From Kibdelosporangium persicum (GTDB lineage Bacteria; Actinomycetota; Actinomycetes; Mycobacteriales; Pseudonocardiaceae): a DNA stretch of 64,000 nucleotides. The number at the start of each line of letters is the position of its first letter. Within the stretch, counting starts at the first letter, position 1. The stretch covers positions 328,959-392,958 of the forward strand of contig NZ_JAAATY010000005.1 in assembly GCF_013280595.1 (NCBI RefSeq), read 5' to 3'. Shown here piece after piece: positions 43,370-52,028 of the stretch. The notes under the pieces are model-generated. The model was not told the origin of the DNA and did no database searches. It worked only from the letters and a program-made list of their open reading frames with translations. Both the position numbers and the translations under genes were made by a program.

Positions 43370-44581
43370 GGAGTTGGCCAGCCGCCAGGCCACGAGCAAC
43401 AGCGCGCACAGGGCCAGACCGGCGACACCGGCGCCGGTGATCACCGATGACGGCGCGAACGACTCGGCGAGGACACCGAACAGCACCACGGCACCGCCTT
43501 GGGTCACCCGCATGAACGTGAAGAGCAGGCCTATCGTCTGCCCGCGCCGCGAGTCGGGGGCGGTTTGGCTGTACTCCGCGCCGAGCGGAACCCAGAAGCA
43601 GGTGGCGACACCGGCGAGCGCGAACAGCGCGGCTCCCGCCCACACACCGGGCTGCAGGACGAAGACCACAAAAGGCAGGCAGGTCATCGCCATGAGCGGT
43701 GCCATGAGCCGGGACCGGTGGGCGGGCTTGACCCAGCGCGAGTACGCCCACAGACCGACCACGATCCCCACGCAGTTGCCCGCCATCAGCACTCCCGCGA
43801 CGGCGACGCCGGCCCCGATCTGTGCGGCGTACGGAACGGCGAGCGTCTCGCACACCATGCTGACCGCAATGAGCAGCGGGAAGAACACGAGTACCCGTAG
43901 CCTCCGATGCCGGGCGACAAATCCGACGGCCGAACGCAGCGAAGCGAGCCACGGACCCGCGTCCGTCCCGGCTGCCGTCGCGGGCCGGTACGCCAGCCCG
44001 ACGCGGAGCAGGACAGCGGAGGCCAGGAAGGTGCCGGCGTTGAGCACCAGCACCGTGCCGATGCCCAGCCAGCCGACCGCCACCCCGGAGAACCCGTACC
44101 CCAGTGCGAAGCCCAGGTGCCCGACGATGAGGTTCATGGAGGTGCCGGTCACGAAGTGTTCGCCGGTCAGCACCACGGACATGGTGGCGGTGTGCGAACT
44201 GGTGAACGGTGTGTCCAGCAACCGGGCGGCGATCAGCAGGATCCAGAGCCCGGCCAGGGGCATTCCGGGGATCGCCATGCACAGCAGCAGCGCCGCCCGG
44301 CCCACGTCCGCCCAGATCATGACGGTCCGGCGGGGATACCGGTCGGACAGGCCGGCCAGCAGCGGGCCGCCGAGCAGGTCGGGGACCACGGTCAGCGCGA
44401 ACGTCACGGCCATCAGGCCGGCGGACTGGGTCCGCTCGTACACCGCGATCATCAACGCGGCTCGCGCCAGGTAGTCCCCGGCCGTCGACAGGCTCCGGCC
44501 GAAGAAGAGCGCCCGGAACTCGCGGTTCGCGAGCACTTCCCGGTAGCCGACGCGCTCGGGCGCCGACGTCGGCCGGCTCAC
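43343..44581 (-). CDS. MFS exporter
   Basis: This encodes 412 residues from GTG 44581, overlapping the SagB-type dehydrogenase stop by 4 bases. It has about 12 TM helices and MFS loops (LLAGLSDRYPRRTVMIWADV; GAEYSQTAPDSRRGQTIGLL), resembling DHA3/enterobactin-type exporters. Coupling to the dehydrogenase and peptide gene suggests it exports their product or confers immunity. Confidence 0.88.
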   Translation of the reverse strand: MSRPTSAPERVGYREVLANREFRALFFGRSLSTAGDYLARAALMIAVYERTQSAGLMAVTFALTVVPDLLGGPLLAGLSDRYPRRTVMIWADVGRAALLLCMAIPGMPLAGLWILLIAARLLDTPFTSSHTATMSVVLTGEHFVTGTSMNLIVGHLGFALGYGFSGVAVGWLGIGTVLVLNAGTFLASAVLLRVGLAYRPATAAGTDAGPWLASLRSAVGFVARHRRLRVLVFFPLLIAVSMVCETLAVPYAAQIGAGVAVAGVLMAGNCVGIVVGLWAYSRWVKPAHRSRLMAPLMAMTCLPFVVFVLQPGVWAGAALFALAGVATCFWVPLGAEYSQTAPDSRRGQTIGLLFTFMRVTQGGAVVLFGVLAESFAPSSVITGAGVAGLALCALLLVAWRLANSSGGSQQPA

Positions 44582-45654
44582 GCCTTGGTACCGATCACCG
44601 CGCAGCCCATCACCAGTTCCCCGGCGGGATCGAGACCGAGCAGGTCCTCCACCAGCTCGTCACGGATCGCCGACGTGAACGTCATCCCCAGGCCCAACGC
44701 GGTGACCAGCAGGTACACCGTCTGATTGAGGTGTCCGACATCGAAGTGCAGCACCCGGTAGGTCCGTGGTGTGTGGTATTTCCACATGCTGCGATCCAGG
44801 ACCGCGGTGTAGAAGACCACCATCGCCGAATTGTCGACCCAGGACTGTTCACAGACGATGCGGGCGATGTCGTCGTCACCGCACGGTCCGCCGATCCGCT
44901 CGAGAACGTGGGCCGTGGGGTTGTAGTGATAAATCCCCGGCTCCACCCCGTCGATCGCCCGCGCGCAGACATAAACCTCGGTCGGATGCCGGCCACCCCC
45001 CGAAGGCGAGGTCTTGAACACCGTCTGCGATCGCTCATCGATTTCCACAATGCCCGCGGAGACTTTCAGCAGGGCGGCCGCCGACTCCAGCGGAATCGGC
45101 TTGTCGACGAACGTGCGGTCACTTCGCCTGCGGTACAGCAATTCGACGAGATCACGCTCGCGCCAGTTCGCCGCAGACCCGTCGGGCAACCGGACGACCG
45201 GAGCGCCGGCGAAGCTACGGTGCGCGCGCGGCGCTGGTCCGTGCTTGAGGTTCTCGGCGAGCATGACGTCGTAGTCCTCGGGGGACTTCGCCGCCTCACC
45301 TGCGAGATTACGCACGGAGAAGTGGAACGCGGGCGCCAGCCTGCCCCACGGCCGCCATGCCGAGACGATCGACTCCTCGAGCCGGTGCCGAGGCGATCCT
45401 TCCGCGACGAGAATGTTGCTGTCCAGAAAGATCCGGGCGATCTTCGTATAGCGTTCGCGGAGCACCGGATCACCGGTCATGGCGTCCGTGGAGCCCAGCG
45501 GCTTCCACTCCGAGAACCAGCGCAACAATGCCTCGGCACCGTCAACCAGAGCGAATTGACGGTGCCCGACAGTATCGTCCCAGACGAGTTTCCCGGAATC
45601 CCAGAAGGACACACCGCACGCGGAAACCCGGACCCGGACGGTCTCGTGAGTCAT
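44578..45654 (-). CDS. SagB-type dehydrogenase (peptide-modifying nitroreductase family)
   Basis: This encodes 358 residues from ATG 45654 (MTHETVRVRVSACGVSF). The first 140 residues look like a winged-helix peptide-recognition region. The flavin domain has LLYRRRSDRTFVDKPIPLES, KTSPSGGGRHPTEVYVCARA, GIYHYNPTAHVLERIG and FDVGHLNQTVYLLVTALGLG, the SagB/ThcOx signature. Such enzymes use FMN to oxidise azolines in ribosomal peptides. No YcaO cyclodehydratase is in the window, so its reaction is unclear. It lies 20 bases after the small peptide gene and overlaps the MFS gene. Confidence 0.88.
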   Translation of the reverse strand: MTHETVRVRVSACGVSFWDSGKLVWDDTVGHRQFALVDGAEALLRWFSEWKPLGSTDAMTGDPVLRERYTKIARIFLDSNILVAEGSPRHRLEESIVSAWRPWGRLAPAFHFSVRNLAGEAAKSPEDYDVMLAENLKHGPAPRAHRSFAGAPVVRLPDGSAANWRERDLVELLYRRRSDRTFVDKPIPLESAAALLKVSAGIVEIDERSQTVFKTSPSGGGRHPTEVYVCARAIDGVEPGIYHYNPTAHVLERIGGPCGDDDIARIVCEQSWVDNSAMVVFYTAVLDRSMWKYHTPRTYRVLHFDVGHLNQTVYLLVTALGLGMTFTSAIRDELVEDLLGLDPAGELVMGCAVIGTKA

Positions 45655-45674
45655 GGGAACCGATTCCGGGGAAT

Positions 45675-45779
45675 CTACCCCTCGGCCCGCTGGACGAACC
45701 CGAAGATCTTGTCGATGGGTTCTTCGTAGCTTTCCGAATACGGCTCGAACGCGATCTCGAGGTCCACGTCCTCGATCAT
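45675..45779 (-). CDS. 34-residue candidate precursor peptide
   Basis: An ATG at 45779 with GGGGGTGGA six bases upstream encodes 34 residues: an acidic first part (MIEDVDLEIAFEPYSESYEE) and a C-terminal part PIDKIFGFVQRAEG. It is in operon order with the SagB-type dehydrogenase (20-base gap) and the exporter. Size, acidity, position and the partner enzyme fit a ribosomal peptide precursor. It has no Cys, two Ser and no Thr, so azole formation has few substrates; Tyr, Phe, Asp and Lys are alternatives. I do not recognise the family. Confidence 0.65.
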   Translation of the reverse strand: MIEDVDLEIAFEPYSESYEEPIDKIFGFVQRAEG

Positions 45780-45953
45780 GAAATCCACCCCCGTCTAGTC
45801 CTGACAGACACTTGCGGAGTCCTGCCCCAGCATTCGGACCCCGCCCCCGACTGTACCCGGATCGCCGGAAACCGGAAAGGTGATAGTGACACACCGGGAC
45901 GAGGGCCGGTGAGCGACTGACATCGCTTCACGCCGCGTGCTTGACTGGCCGGC

Positions 45954-46976
45954 ATGCTGCCCTGGGAGACCGAACTCGCCGGCCGGCTCGACCGGCACAC
46001 CCTGGACTCCGTGCTGTTGCGGGACAATCCCCTCGGCGACCCGCATGAGCGGCCGCTGTGGGTGTACGTCCCGCCGGGCTACGACGACACGACCACCCGG
46101 TATCCCGCCGTGTACGTGATCCAGGGCTTCACCGGGCACCTGTCGATGTGGGCCAACCGGATGCCGTACCGCCAGCCGTTCGTGGAGACCGCGGACGCCG
46201 TCTTCGCGGGCGGCGCACCCGGCTGCGTGGTCGTCTACATCGACGCCTGGACCACCTTCGGCGGCTCGCAGTACGTGGACTCCCCCGGTACCGGCCGCTA
46301 CCACTCGTACCTGTGCGACGAGATCGTGCCGTGGGTGGACGAGAACTACCGGACCATTCCGCACCGCGACTCCCGTGCGATCGCAGGCAAGTCCTCGGGC
46401 GGGTTCGGGGCGATGATCACGCCGATGCTGAGACCGGACCTGTTCGGCGCACTGGCCACGCATGCCGGGGACGCCTTGTACGAACTGAGCTACATCAACA
46501 GCTTCGGAGCGGCGGCCCGCGCGCTGCGGAACCACGACCACGACATCATGCGCTGGTGGGCGGACTTCCGGTCGCGTCCGGCGTTCACCAAGCCCGGTGA
46601 CGAGACTCTGCTGGAACTGCTCTGCCTGTCCGCGTGCTTCTCGGCGCGGGAGGACGGCACGCCCGAACTGCCGTTCGACCCCGTGACCGGTGCGCTGAAG
46701 CCTGACCAGTGGCAGCGGTGGCTGGACTGGGACCCAGTGCGGATGGCCGGACGGCACCTGGACGAGATCCGGTCATGGCGAGCCGTGTGGATCGACGCGG
46801 GCAGCCGGGACGAGTGGTACCTGGACCTCGGCGCCCAGGCGTTCCGCACCGAACTGGCCAAGGCAGGCCTGCCCGACGACCGGATCCATTTCGAGTTGTT
46901 CGACGCCGGCCACAGCGGCATCGACTACCGGTATCCGCTGGCCCTCGCCTGGCTCGCCGCACGCCTCAAGCGCTGA
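45954..46976 (+). CDS. Putative esterase (EstD/FrsA-like alpha/beta hydrolase)
   Basis: This 340-residue protein has no clear signal peptide. It has the putative-esterase fold: PLWVYVPPGYDDTTTRYPAV, nucleophile Ser in AIAGKSSGGFGAMITPML (about 145), acid Asp in DAGSRDEWYLDL (about 285), His in LFDAGHSGIDYRYP (about 321). It is divergent from the peptide operon over a 174-base region and ends in a hairpin terminator. Similar enzymes cleave siderophore esters or deacylate natural products. Confidence 0.85.
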   Translation: MLPWETELAGRLDRHTLDSVLLRDNPLGDPHERPLWVYVPPGYDDTTTRYPAVYVIQGFTGHLSMWANRMPYRQPFVETADAVFAGGAPGCVVVYIDAWTTFGGSQYVDSPGTGRYHSYLCDEIVPWVDENYRTIPHRDSRAIAGKSSGGFGAMITPMLRPDLFGALATHAGDALYELSYINSFGAAARALRNHDHDIMRWWADFRSRPAFTKPGDETLLELLCLSACFSAREDGTPELPFDPVTGALKPDQWQRWLDWDPVRMAGRHLDEIRSWRAVWIDAGSRDEWYLDLGAQAFRTELAKAGLPDDRIHFELFDAGHSGIDYRYPLALAWLAARLKR

Positions 46977-46980
46977 CGAC

Positions 46981-47006
46981 GGTGTCCGGCCCGCGGACCG
47001 GACACC
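46981..47006. terminator. 9-bp stem terminator
   Basis: GGTGTCCGG (46981-46989) pairs with CCGGACACC (46998-47006) around an 8-base loop, with further partial pairing outside (CTGACGA against TCGTCAG). It lies between the convergent esterase and DUF4396 genes. Confidence 0.65.
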
Positions 47007-47017
47007 TGTCTGCATCG

Positions 47018-47488
47018 TCAGTGGTGATGGGCGTGCACGACCGCGTGCCCGCGACCGCGCCCGATCATCCACTTGTTCACCGGCAGCGTGATCACGAACG
47101 CCACCACCAGCGCGAACGCCAACGCACCCCAGAACAGCGGGCTGGCCAGGCCGGCGTCCATCGCGCCGGGAACGCCGATCATCACGGCGTTGTCCACGAT
47201 CTCCATGACCGCGATCGACACGGTGTCCGCGGCGAGCGCCACCTTGAACGCCTGCTTCACGGTCAGGCCCGCCTTGAGTACGCCGCGCATCGTCAGCGCG
47301 TAGCCGAACACGAAGGCGAGGGCGACGGCCAGCGCGATCGTCGCGACGTCGTGCAGACCGAGCCACGTGCCGATGACCATGCCGAGCACCTCGCCGATGG
47401 CACAGCCAGTCAGGCAGTGCAGCGTGGCCGACGCGGCCGTGGACCAGGTGACCACGGCATGACCCTGGTGCTCATGCGCTTCCGACAT
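47018..47488 (-). CDS. DUF4396 membrane protein
   Basis: This encodes 156 residues from ATG 47488 with GGAGGGTTGTG just upstream. It has four TM helices and His-rich ends (N-terminal EAHEHQGHAVV; C-terminal GRGHAVVHAHHH), as in DUF4396 proteins, which often occur beside copper or other metal genes. Histidines at both ends could bind metal. CsoR-like operators at 47504 and 47539 precede it, so copper or persulfide induction is plausible. Confidence 0.85.
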   Translation of the reverse strand: MSEAHEHQGHAVVTWSTAASATLHCLTGCAIGEVLGMVIGTWLGLHDVATIALAVALAFVFGYALTMRGVLKAGLTVKQAFKVALAADTVSIAVMEIVDNAVMIGVPGAMDAGLASPLFWGALAFALVVAFVITLPVNKWMIGRGRGHAVVHAHHH

Positions 47489-47503
47489 CACAACCCTCCG
47501 TTC

Positions 47504-47520
47504 ATACCCCTATGGGGTAT
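47504..47520. promoter_or_regulatory. CsoR/RcnR-type operator
   Basis: ATACCCCTATGGGGTAT has 7-bp arms around TAT and matches the G/C-tract palindrome bound by CsoR-family repressors (copper, nickel or persulfide sensors). It lies 16 bases upstream of the DUF4396 start. No CsoR gene is in the window. Confidence 0.7.
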
Positions 47521-47538
47521 CTACACGTCCTGAGGTTA

Positions 47539-47557
47539 TATACCGGCCGGGGGTATA
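47539..47557. promoter_or_regulatory. Second CsoR-like operator
   Basis: TATACCggccggGGGTATA has TATACC/GGTATA arms and lies 18 bases beyond the first site, about 50 bases from the DUF4396 start. A pair of sites suggests cooperative repression. Confidence 0.45.
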
Positions 47558-47902
47558 AAGCAAGGGTGACCGGAAATGTGACCACCACCATGCTCCGCAG
47601 GTGGCCGGGCCGACGCGAGCGGACCGCGTCACACGTCCGGTTAGGACATACACGAACCGTTGCCAGCACCGGCTTCGCTTGTTAGTATTGGCGCGGCCTC
47701 GCCGGACCACCCCCAGTCCGACGAGCGCGAACTGTGCGGGACGGGCCGCCCCTCCCCCCTCGACGACGGCCCGTCCCCCCTTTTTCGCCATCGTCCACTG
47801 TGGACGATGGCGGTGCGTCTACAGTGGACTGTAACCGACCGCCCAGGTCAGCGGCCACGGTCGAACCGCGTACCGCCGGTCGCGCGTGGCAAAATCGGCC
47901 GG
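47558..47902. other. 345-base intergenic region with a 23-bp palindrome
   Basis: No convincing gene lies here. The clearest element is a palindrome at 47788-47810 with 11-bp arms (CCATCGTCCAC, T, GTGGACGATGG) preceded by C and T runs (CCCCCCTTTTT). A related half-site ACAGTGGACTGT follows at 47821-47832. It may be a regulatory site or terminator ahead of the downstream AfsR-like gene. An in-frame extension of that gene to 47660 crosses this region but lacks similarity. Confidence 0.55.
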
Positions 47903-50900
47903 GTGCAGATCGGGCTGCTGGGGTCCTTCCAGGTTCGCGCGGATGACGGCACCGTCGCCGACGTGCCGGGCGCCCGGCTGCGCGCGCTGCTGACCGCCCT
48001 CGCGCTGGAACCCGGCCGCGTGGTGCGGAAGGCGACGCTGATCGACTGGATCTGGGGTGAGAATCCGCCCGCCGAGTCGGCGAACGCCTTGCAACGGCTG
48101 GCTTCCCGGCTGCGGAAGGTGCTGCCGGCAGGGGTCGTCGAGGGACAGCCGGACGGCTACCGGCTGATGGTGGAACCCGACGCTGTCGACGCCGTGCGGT
48201 TCGAACACCTCGTCGGCCAGGCACGCGGCGGGGATCACCTCCAGCAGTCGAAACTGCTGGGTGAAGCTCTCTCGTTGTGGCGTGGCGCGGCCATGCAGGA
48301 CGTCGGTCCGCAGGACAGCGCGGCATTCGACGCGGCGGTCGCCCGGCTGGAGAGACTGCGCCTGGCCGCGCTGGAGGACCGGTGCGACGCGGAGATCAGC
48401 CTCGGCAACGGCGCGGAACTGGTCGCGGAGCTGACCGGCTTGGTGGCCACGCACCCCGTACGGGAGCGGCTGGTCGCCGCGCTGATGCGTGCTCTCATCG
48501 CGGCGGGCCGCAGCTCCGAGGCGCTACAGGTGTACCAGCGTGCGCGGGAGGCCCTCGCCGACGAGCTAGGGGTCGACCCGTCACCGGAGCTGTCCTCGTT
48601 ACACGTCGCGTTGCTGCGCGGCGAGGTGGGACGGCGCGACGAGACTCCCCACCACAATCTGCGTGCCGAGCTGACCAGCTTCGTCGGCAAGGACGCCGAC
48701 GTCACCACGGTCCGCCGGCTCATCGGCGAGCATCGGCTCACCACCCTGATCGGGCCGGGCGGCTCAGGCAAGACCAGGCTGGCCACGGAAACCGCGCGCA
48801 CGCTGCTCGGCAACCTGCCGGACGGAGCGTGGCTGGTCGAACTGGCAGCCCTCGGCACGGGCGGTGACGTGGCGCAGGCGACGCTCGCCGCGCTCGGCCT
48901 GCGGGACGCGCTGCTCGGCGGGACACCGCACGCGGACCTGACGGACGGCCTCATCGCCGCGATCCGCGATCGGGAGACGGTACTGATCCTGGACAACTGC
49001 GAGCACGTGATCGAGGAGGCGGCCACGTTCGCCCATCGTGTGCTCGGCGCGTGCCGCCGGCTGCGGATTCTGGCCACGAGCAGGGAACCGCTCGGCATCA
49101 CCGGCGAGGCGCTGTGGCAGGTCGTGCCGCTGGCCCTGCCCGCGGAGAACGCCGACCCCGGCGCGATCGAGTCCTCCCCGGCCGTCCGGCTGCTGCGGGA
49201 CCGGGCCGGCGCGGTGCGCAAGGATCTCACGACCGGCGCCCGCACCTCCGTGACCATGGCGCGCGTCGCCCGGGCGCTGGACGGCATGCCGCTGGCGATC
49301 GAACTGGCCGCGGCCAGGTTGCGCACCATGCCCCTCGACCAGCTCGCCAACCGGCTCGACGACCGGTTCCGGCTGTTGACCGGCGGCAGCCGGACCGCGC
49401 TGCCGCGGCACCGGACACTGCGCGCGGTGATCGACTGGAGCTGGGAGTTGCTCACCGACGCCGAACGGATGGTGCTGCGCAGGCTGTCGGTGTTCTCGGG
49501 CGGGGCGAACCTGGACGCGGCCGAGTGGATCTGCGCGGCGGACACGGGCGAGGTGCTCGACCTGCTGACCGCGTTGACCGAGAAATCCCTGCTGATCGCC
49601 GAGGGCGGCACGGTGCCGCGCTACCGCATGCTCGGCACGATCAAGGAATACGCGGCCCACCGGCTGGCCGAGGCGGGGGAATCGGACTCCGTGCGCCGGG
49701 CGCATCTGGCGTACTTCATCGAGCTCGTCGAGTCCGCGGAACCTCATCTGCGCCGCGCCGAGCAAGTGGAATGGCTCGCCGCGCTCGAGGCCGAGCACGA
49801 CAACATCAGTGCGGCGATGCGTGGTGCGATCGCGGCCGGTGAGGCGCATGAGGCGATGCGGCTCGCGGCGGCCGCCGGCTGGTACTGGTGGCTCGGCGGA
49901 CACAAGGCCGAGGGCAACGAGCTGGTCACCGCGGCCGCCGCCGTCCCCGGCGAGGTGCCCGACGAGGTCCGCGCCATCGTGTACGCCATCGTCTCGATGT
50001 TCCTGAGCGCCGGGCGCCGCTCCGAACACGAGGCGGCGGAGTGGATCAACCAGGCGCACCGGTTCTATGGGCGCGGCCGGCACAGTCATCCGCTGCTGGC
50101 GTTGCTCGAGCCACTGGTTCGCATGGTGCGGGAGCCGGACGCGTTCCTGCCCGCGTGGGAACCACTGCTCGACAGCGAAGACCTCTGGGTGCGTGCGCTG
50201 GGCCGGCTGCATCTGGGCAAGATGCGGATCGTGCTCGGCCACGGCGGGCGGGACGCGGACGCGTACCTCAGGACGGCGCTCGCCGAGTTCCGCGCGATCG
50301 GCGAACGGTTCGGGATCTCGTTCGCCCTGACCGAACTGGCGGAGCGAGCCGCCGTGCGCGGCGAGTTCGCCGAAGCGTGCGAGTACTGCGAACAGGCGAT
50401 CGCTGTCGTCATCGAGATCGGTGCCATCGAGGACGTGATCCCCCTGCGGTCGCGCCAGGCCCAGCTGTACTGGCTGTTGGGCGACGAAACGTCGAGCGCG
50501 GCCGCCTTGGCGGAGGCGGAGCAGTACGCGAAACGGGTCGTCTGGCCGGACGCGCTGGCCGAACTGGCCATGGCGAAAGCGGAACTCGCACGCTGGAACG
50601 GCGACACCGAGGAGGCACACCGGCAACTCCGCGTCGCGACAACGTTGCTCGGTACCGACTCGGAGCAGGTGGCCGCCGTCCGTGCGGCGACCCACGACAT
50701 GCTCGGCTACCTCACGGACGATCTCAGCGTTGCCCGTACCCACCGCGCGGCGGCCTGTGAGGCGGCGTCCGAAGCCAGGGCCGCCCCCGCGGTCGCGCAG
50801 GTGCTCGTCGGAGTCGCCGACCTTGCCCTCCGCTGCGAGCAGTACGAACAGGCGGCACGGCTGCTCGCGGCGAGCGCAAGCGTGCGCGGCCTGCCCAACC

Positions 50901-51034
50901 GTTCCCACCCGGACGAGGCCCGGATCGAACAGGCCGTGCGGCAGCGTCTCGGCGACGCCCGGTTCGCCGAGACGAGCCAGGAGGGCACGCAGGCGGACTG
51001 GCGGGAGCTGGTCGCCGCGACGCTCGACGCCTGA
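47903..51034 (+). CDS. AfsR/SARP-type regulator with NB-ARC-like ATPase
   Basis: This encodes 1043 residues from GTG 47903 (VQIGLLGSFQVRADDG). It has an OmpR-type winged helix (about 1-90), a BTAD domain (about 95-245), an ATPase (Walker A IGPGGSGKTRLA, about 282; TVLILDNCEHVIEEA) and a helical repeat C-terminus (about 580-1040). It is the second such regulator in the window, of the subclass with the NCEHV motif. It has no obvious biosynthetic neighbour except the downstream SnoaL gene. Confidence 0.9.
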   Translation: MQIGLLGSFQVRADDGTVADVPGARLRALLTALALEPGRVVRKATLIDWIWGENPPAESANALQRLASRLRKVLPAGVVEGQPDGYRLMVEPDAVDAVRFEHLVGQARGGDHLQQSKLLGEALSLWRGAAMQDVGPQDSAAFDAAVARLERLRLAALEDRCDAEISLGNGAELVAELTGLVATHPVRERLVAALMRALIAAGRSSEALQVYQRAREALADELGVDPSPELSSLHVALLRGEVGRRDETPHHNLRAELTSFVGKDADVTTVRRLIGEHRLTTLIGPGGSGKTRLATETARTLLGNLPDGAWLVELAALGTGGDVAQATLAALGLRDALLGGTPHADLTDGLIAAIRDRETVLILDNCEHVIEEAATFAHRVLGACRRLRILATSREPLGITGEALWQVVPLALPAENADPGAIESSPAVRLLRDRAGAVRKDLTTGARTSVTMARVARALDGMPLAIELAAARLRTMPLDQLANRLDDRFRLLTGGSRTALPRHRTLRAVIDWSWELLTDAERMVLRRLSVFSGGANLDAAEWICAADTGEVLDLLTALTEKSLLIAEGGTVPRYRMLGTIKEYAAHRLAEAGESDSVRRAHLAYFIELVESAEPHLRRAEQVEWLAALEAEHDNISAAMRGAIAAGEAHEAMRLAAAAGWYWWLGGHKAEGNELVTAAAAVPGEVPDEVRAIVYAIVSMFLSAGRRSEHEAAEWINQAHRFYGRGRHSHPLLALLEPLVRMVREPDAFLPAWEPLLDSEDLWVRALGRLHLGKMRIVLGHGGRDADAYLRTALAEFRAIGERFGISFALTELAERAAVRGEFAEACEYCEQAIAVVIEIGAIEDVIPLRSRQAQLYWLLGDETSSAAALAEAEQYAKRVVWPDALAELAMAKAELARWNGDTEEAHRQLRVATTLLGTDSEQVAAVRAATHDMLGYLTDDLSVARTHRAAACEAASEARAAPAVAQVLVGVADLALRCEQYEQAARLLAASASVRGLPNRSHPDEARIEQAVRQRLGDARFAETSQEGTQADWRELVAATLDA

Positions 51035-51071
51035 AGCGAGGCCGGTCTCGGCCAGGGAACGGCTGTCGCTG

Positions 51072-51473
51072 TCAGTCCTTTTTGGTCCATGCGAGGTCGA
51101 TCCGTCCCTCGTGGAACCGCCAGCCCGCCGGGGTACGGGTGGCTCGGTATGCGACGCGCAGCCCGCTCGTCTGGTGCGGCGGGGCGCCGTCGCGGTAGAA
51201 GTACGTGACCTGGTTGGCCGACGCCTCGGCCTCGTCACCGTTCATGGTGACCAGGACGTCGCCGTGGATGTGCTGGGTGAGCACGTCGTTGTCGTGATTG
51301 CGGTGCAGGAACGCGATCACGTTGGCGAGACCTTGGATCTCACCGCTCTTCGGGGAACGCACCACGATGTCGTCGGCGTACACCGTGCCGATGTCGTCGT
51401 ACCGCGCCTCATCCAGAACACGCGACAGGCGCGCGAACAAACTGCCGACTTCGAGCTGGTCCTGCGATGACAT
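51072..51473 (-). CDS. SnoaL-like (NTF2-fold) protein
   Basis: This 133-residue protein matches the SnoaL_4 pattern: LEVGSLFARLSRVLDEARYD, YADDIVVRSPKSGEIQGLAN, VTYFYRDGAPPHQTSGLRVA, GWRFHEGRIDLAWTKKD. It is likely a polyketide cyclase-like or binding protein. It is divergent from the MarR regulator, and three shared operators lie between them, so it is almost certainly the MarR target. Confidence 0.82.
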   Translation of the reverse strand: MSSQDQLEVGSLFARLSRVLDEARYDDIGTVYADDIVVRSPKSGEIQGLANVIAFLHRNHDNDVLTQHIHGDVLVTMNGDEAEASANQVTYFYRDGAPPHQTSGLRVAYRATRTPAGWRFHEGRIDLAWTKKD

Positions 51474-51488
51474 GACTTCCTCTTTTCA

Positions 51489-51545
51489 TTGGTCGCACCA
51501 ACGTTGGCTCAACCAACTATACACACCTTCGTTGGTGCTACCAAC
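51489..51545. promoter_or_regulatory. Three MarR-type operator palindromes
   Basis: TTGGTCGCACCAA (51489-51501), GTTGGCTCAACCAAC (51503-51517) and GTTGGTGCTACCAAC (51531-51545) share TTGG/CCAA arms. They fill the intergenic region between the SnoaL-like and MarR genes, consistent with repression of both by the MarR protein. Confidence 0.8.
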
Positions 51546-51563
51546 AGTGTTAGGGTGAGCGCC

Positions 51564-52022
51564 GTGGCGGAGATCCCCGAGCGGCTGGTGACCAAGCCGA
51601 GCTTCCTGATCACGCAGCTCGCCGTGCACGCGCGGCGGATCGTGTCCGACGGGTTCGCCGAAGCCGGCGCGCGCGGATACCACTACCGCATCCTGGCCGC
51701 ACTGGACGAGTTCGGACCGGCCAGCCAGATCGACCTCGGCAGGCGCGGCGGCGTGGACCGCAGCGACGTCGTGGCCGCGGTCAACGAACTGACCGCGCAG
51801 GGCTACGTCGAACGCACGCCCGACCCCGACGACCGCAGGCGCAACGTCGTCAGCCTCACCAAGGCCGGTGCTCGTCAGCTACGCCGCATGGACCAGGTGC
51901 TCGACGCAGTCCAGGACAACCTGTTGGCTCCGTTGGACTCCGACGAGCGCGCCACCCTGACCGCGCTGCTCACCCGACTGCTCGCCCACTCACGCGACCT
52001 GCCGGATGGTCCTCAGCAGTGA
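51564..52022 (+). CDS. MarR-family transcriptional regulator
   Basis: This encodes 152 residues from GTG 51564 with AGGGTGA ahead; GTG 51555 is an alternative. The winged helix is complete: YHYRILAALDEFGPASQIDL, RRGGVDRSDVVAAVNELTAQ, GYVERTPDPDDRRRNVVSLT. It should bind the TTGG/CCAA palindromes upstream and repress itself and the divergent SnoaL gene. The ligand is probably the substrate of the SnoaL protein. Confidence 0.9.
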   Translation: MAEIPERLVTKPSFLITQLAVHARRIVSDGFAEAGARGYHYRILAALDEFGPASQIDLGRRGGVDRSDVVAAVNELTAQGYVERTPDPDDRRRNVVSLTKAGARQLRRMDQVLDAVQDNLLAPLDSDERATLTALLTRLLAHSRDLPDGPQQ

Positions 52023-52028
52023 ACCTCG

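Noticed and set aside
43343..45779. Thiazole/oxazole peptide (TOMM) cluster
   Set aside because: The SagB-type enzyme is present, but no YcaO or ThiF-like cyclase gene exists in the window and the peptide has no Cys or Thr, so the class cannot be assigned.
48764..51238. 824-codon minus-strand frame
   Set aside because: Antisense shadow of the AfsR-like regulator at 47903; no domain, no start context.
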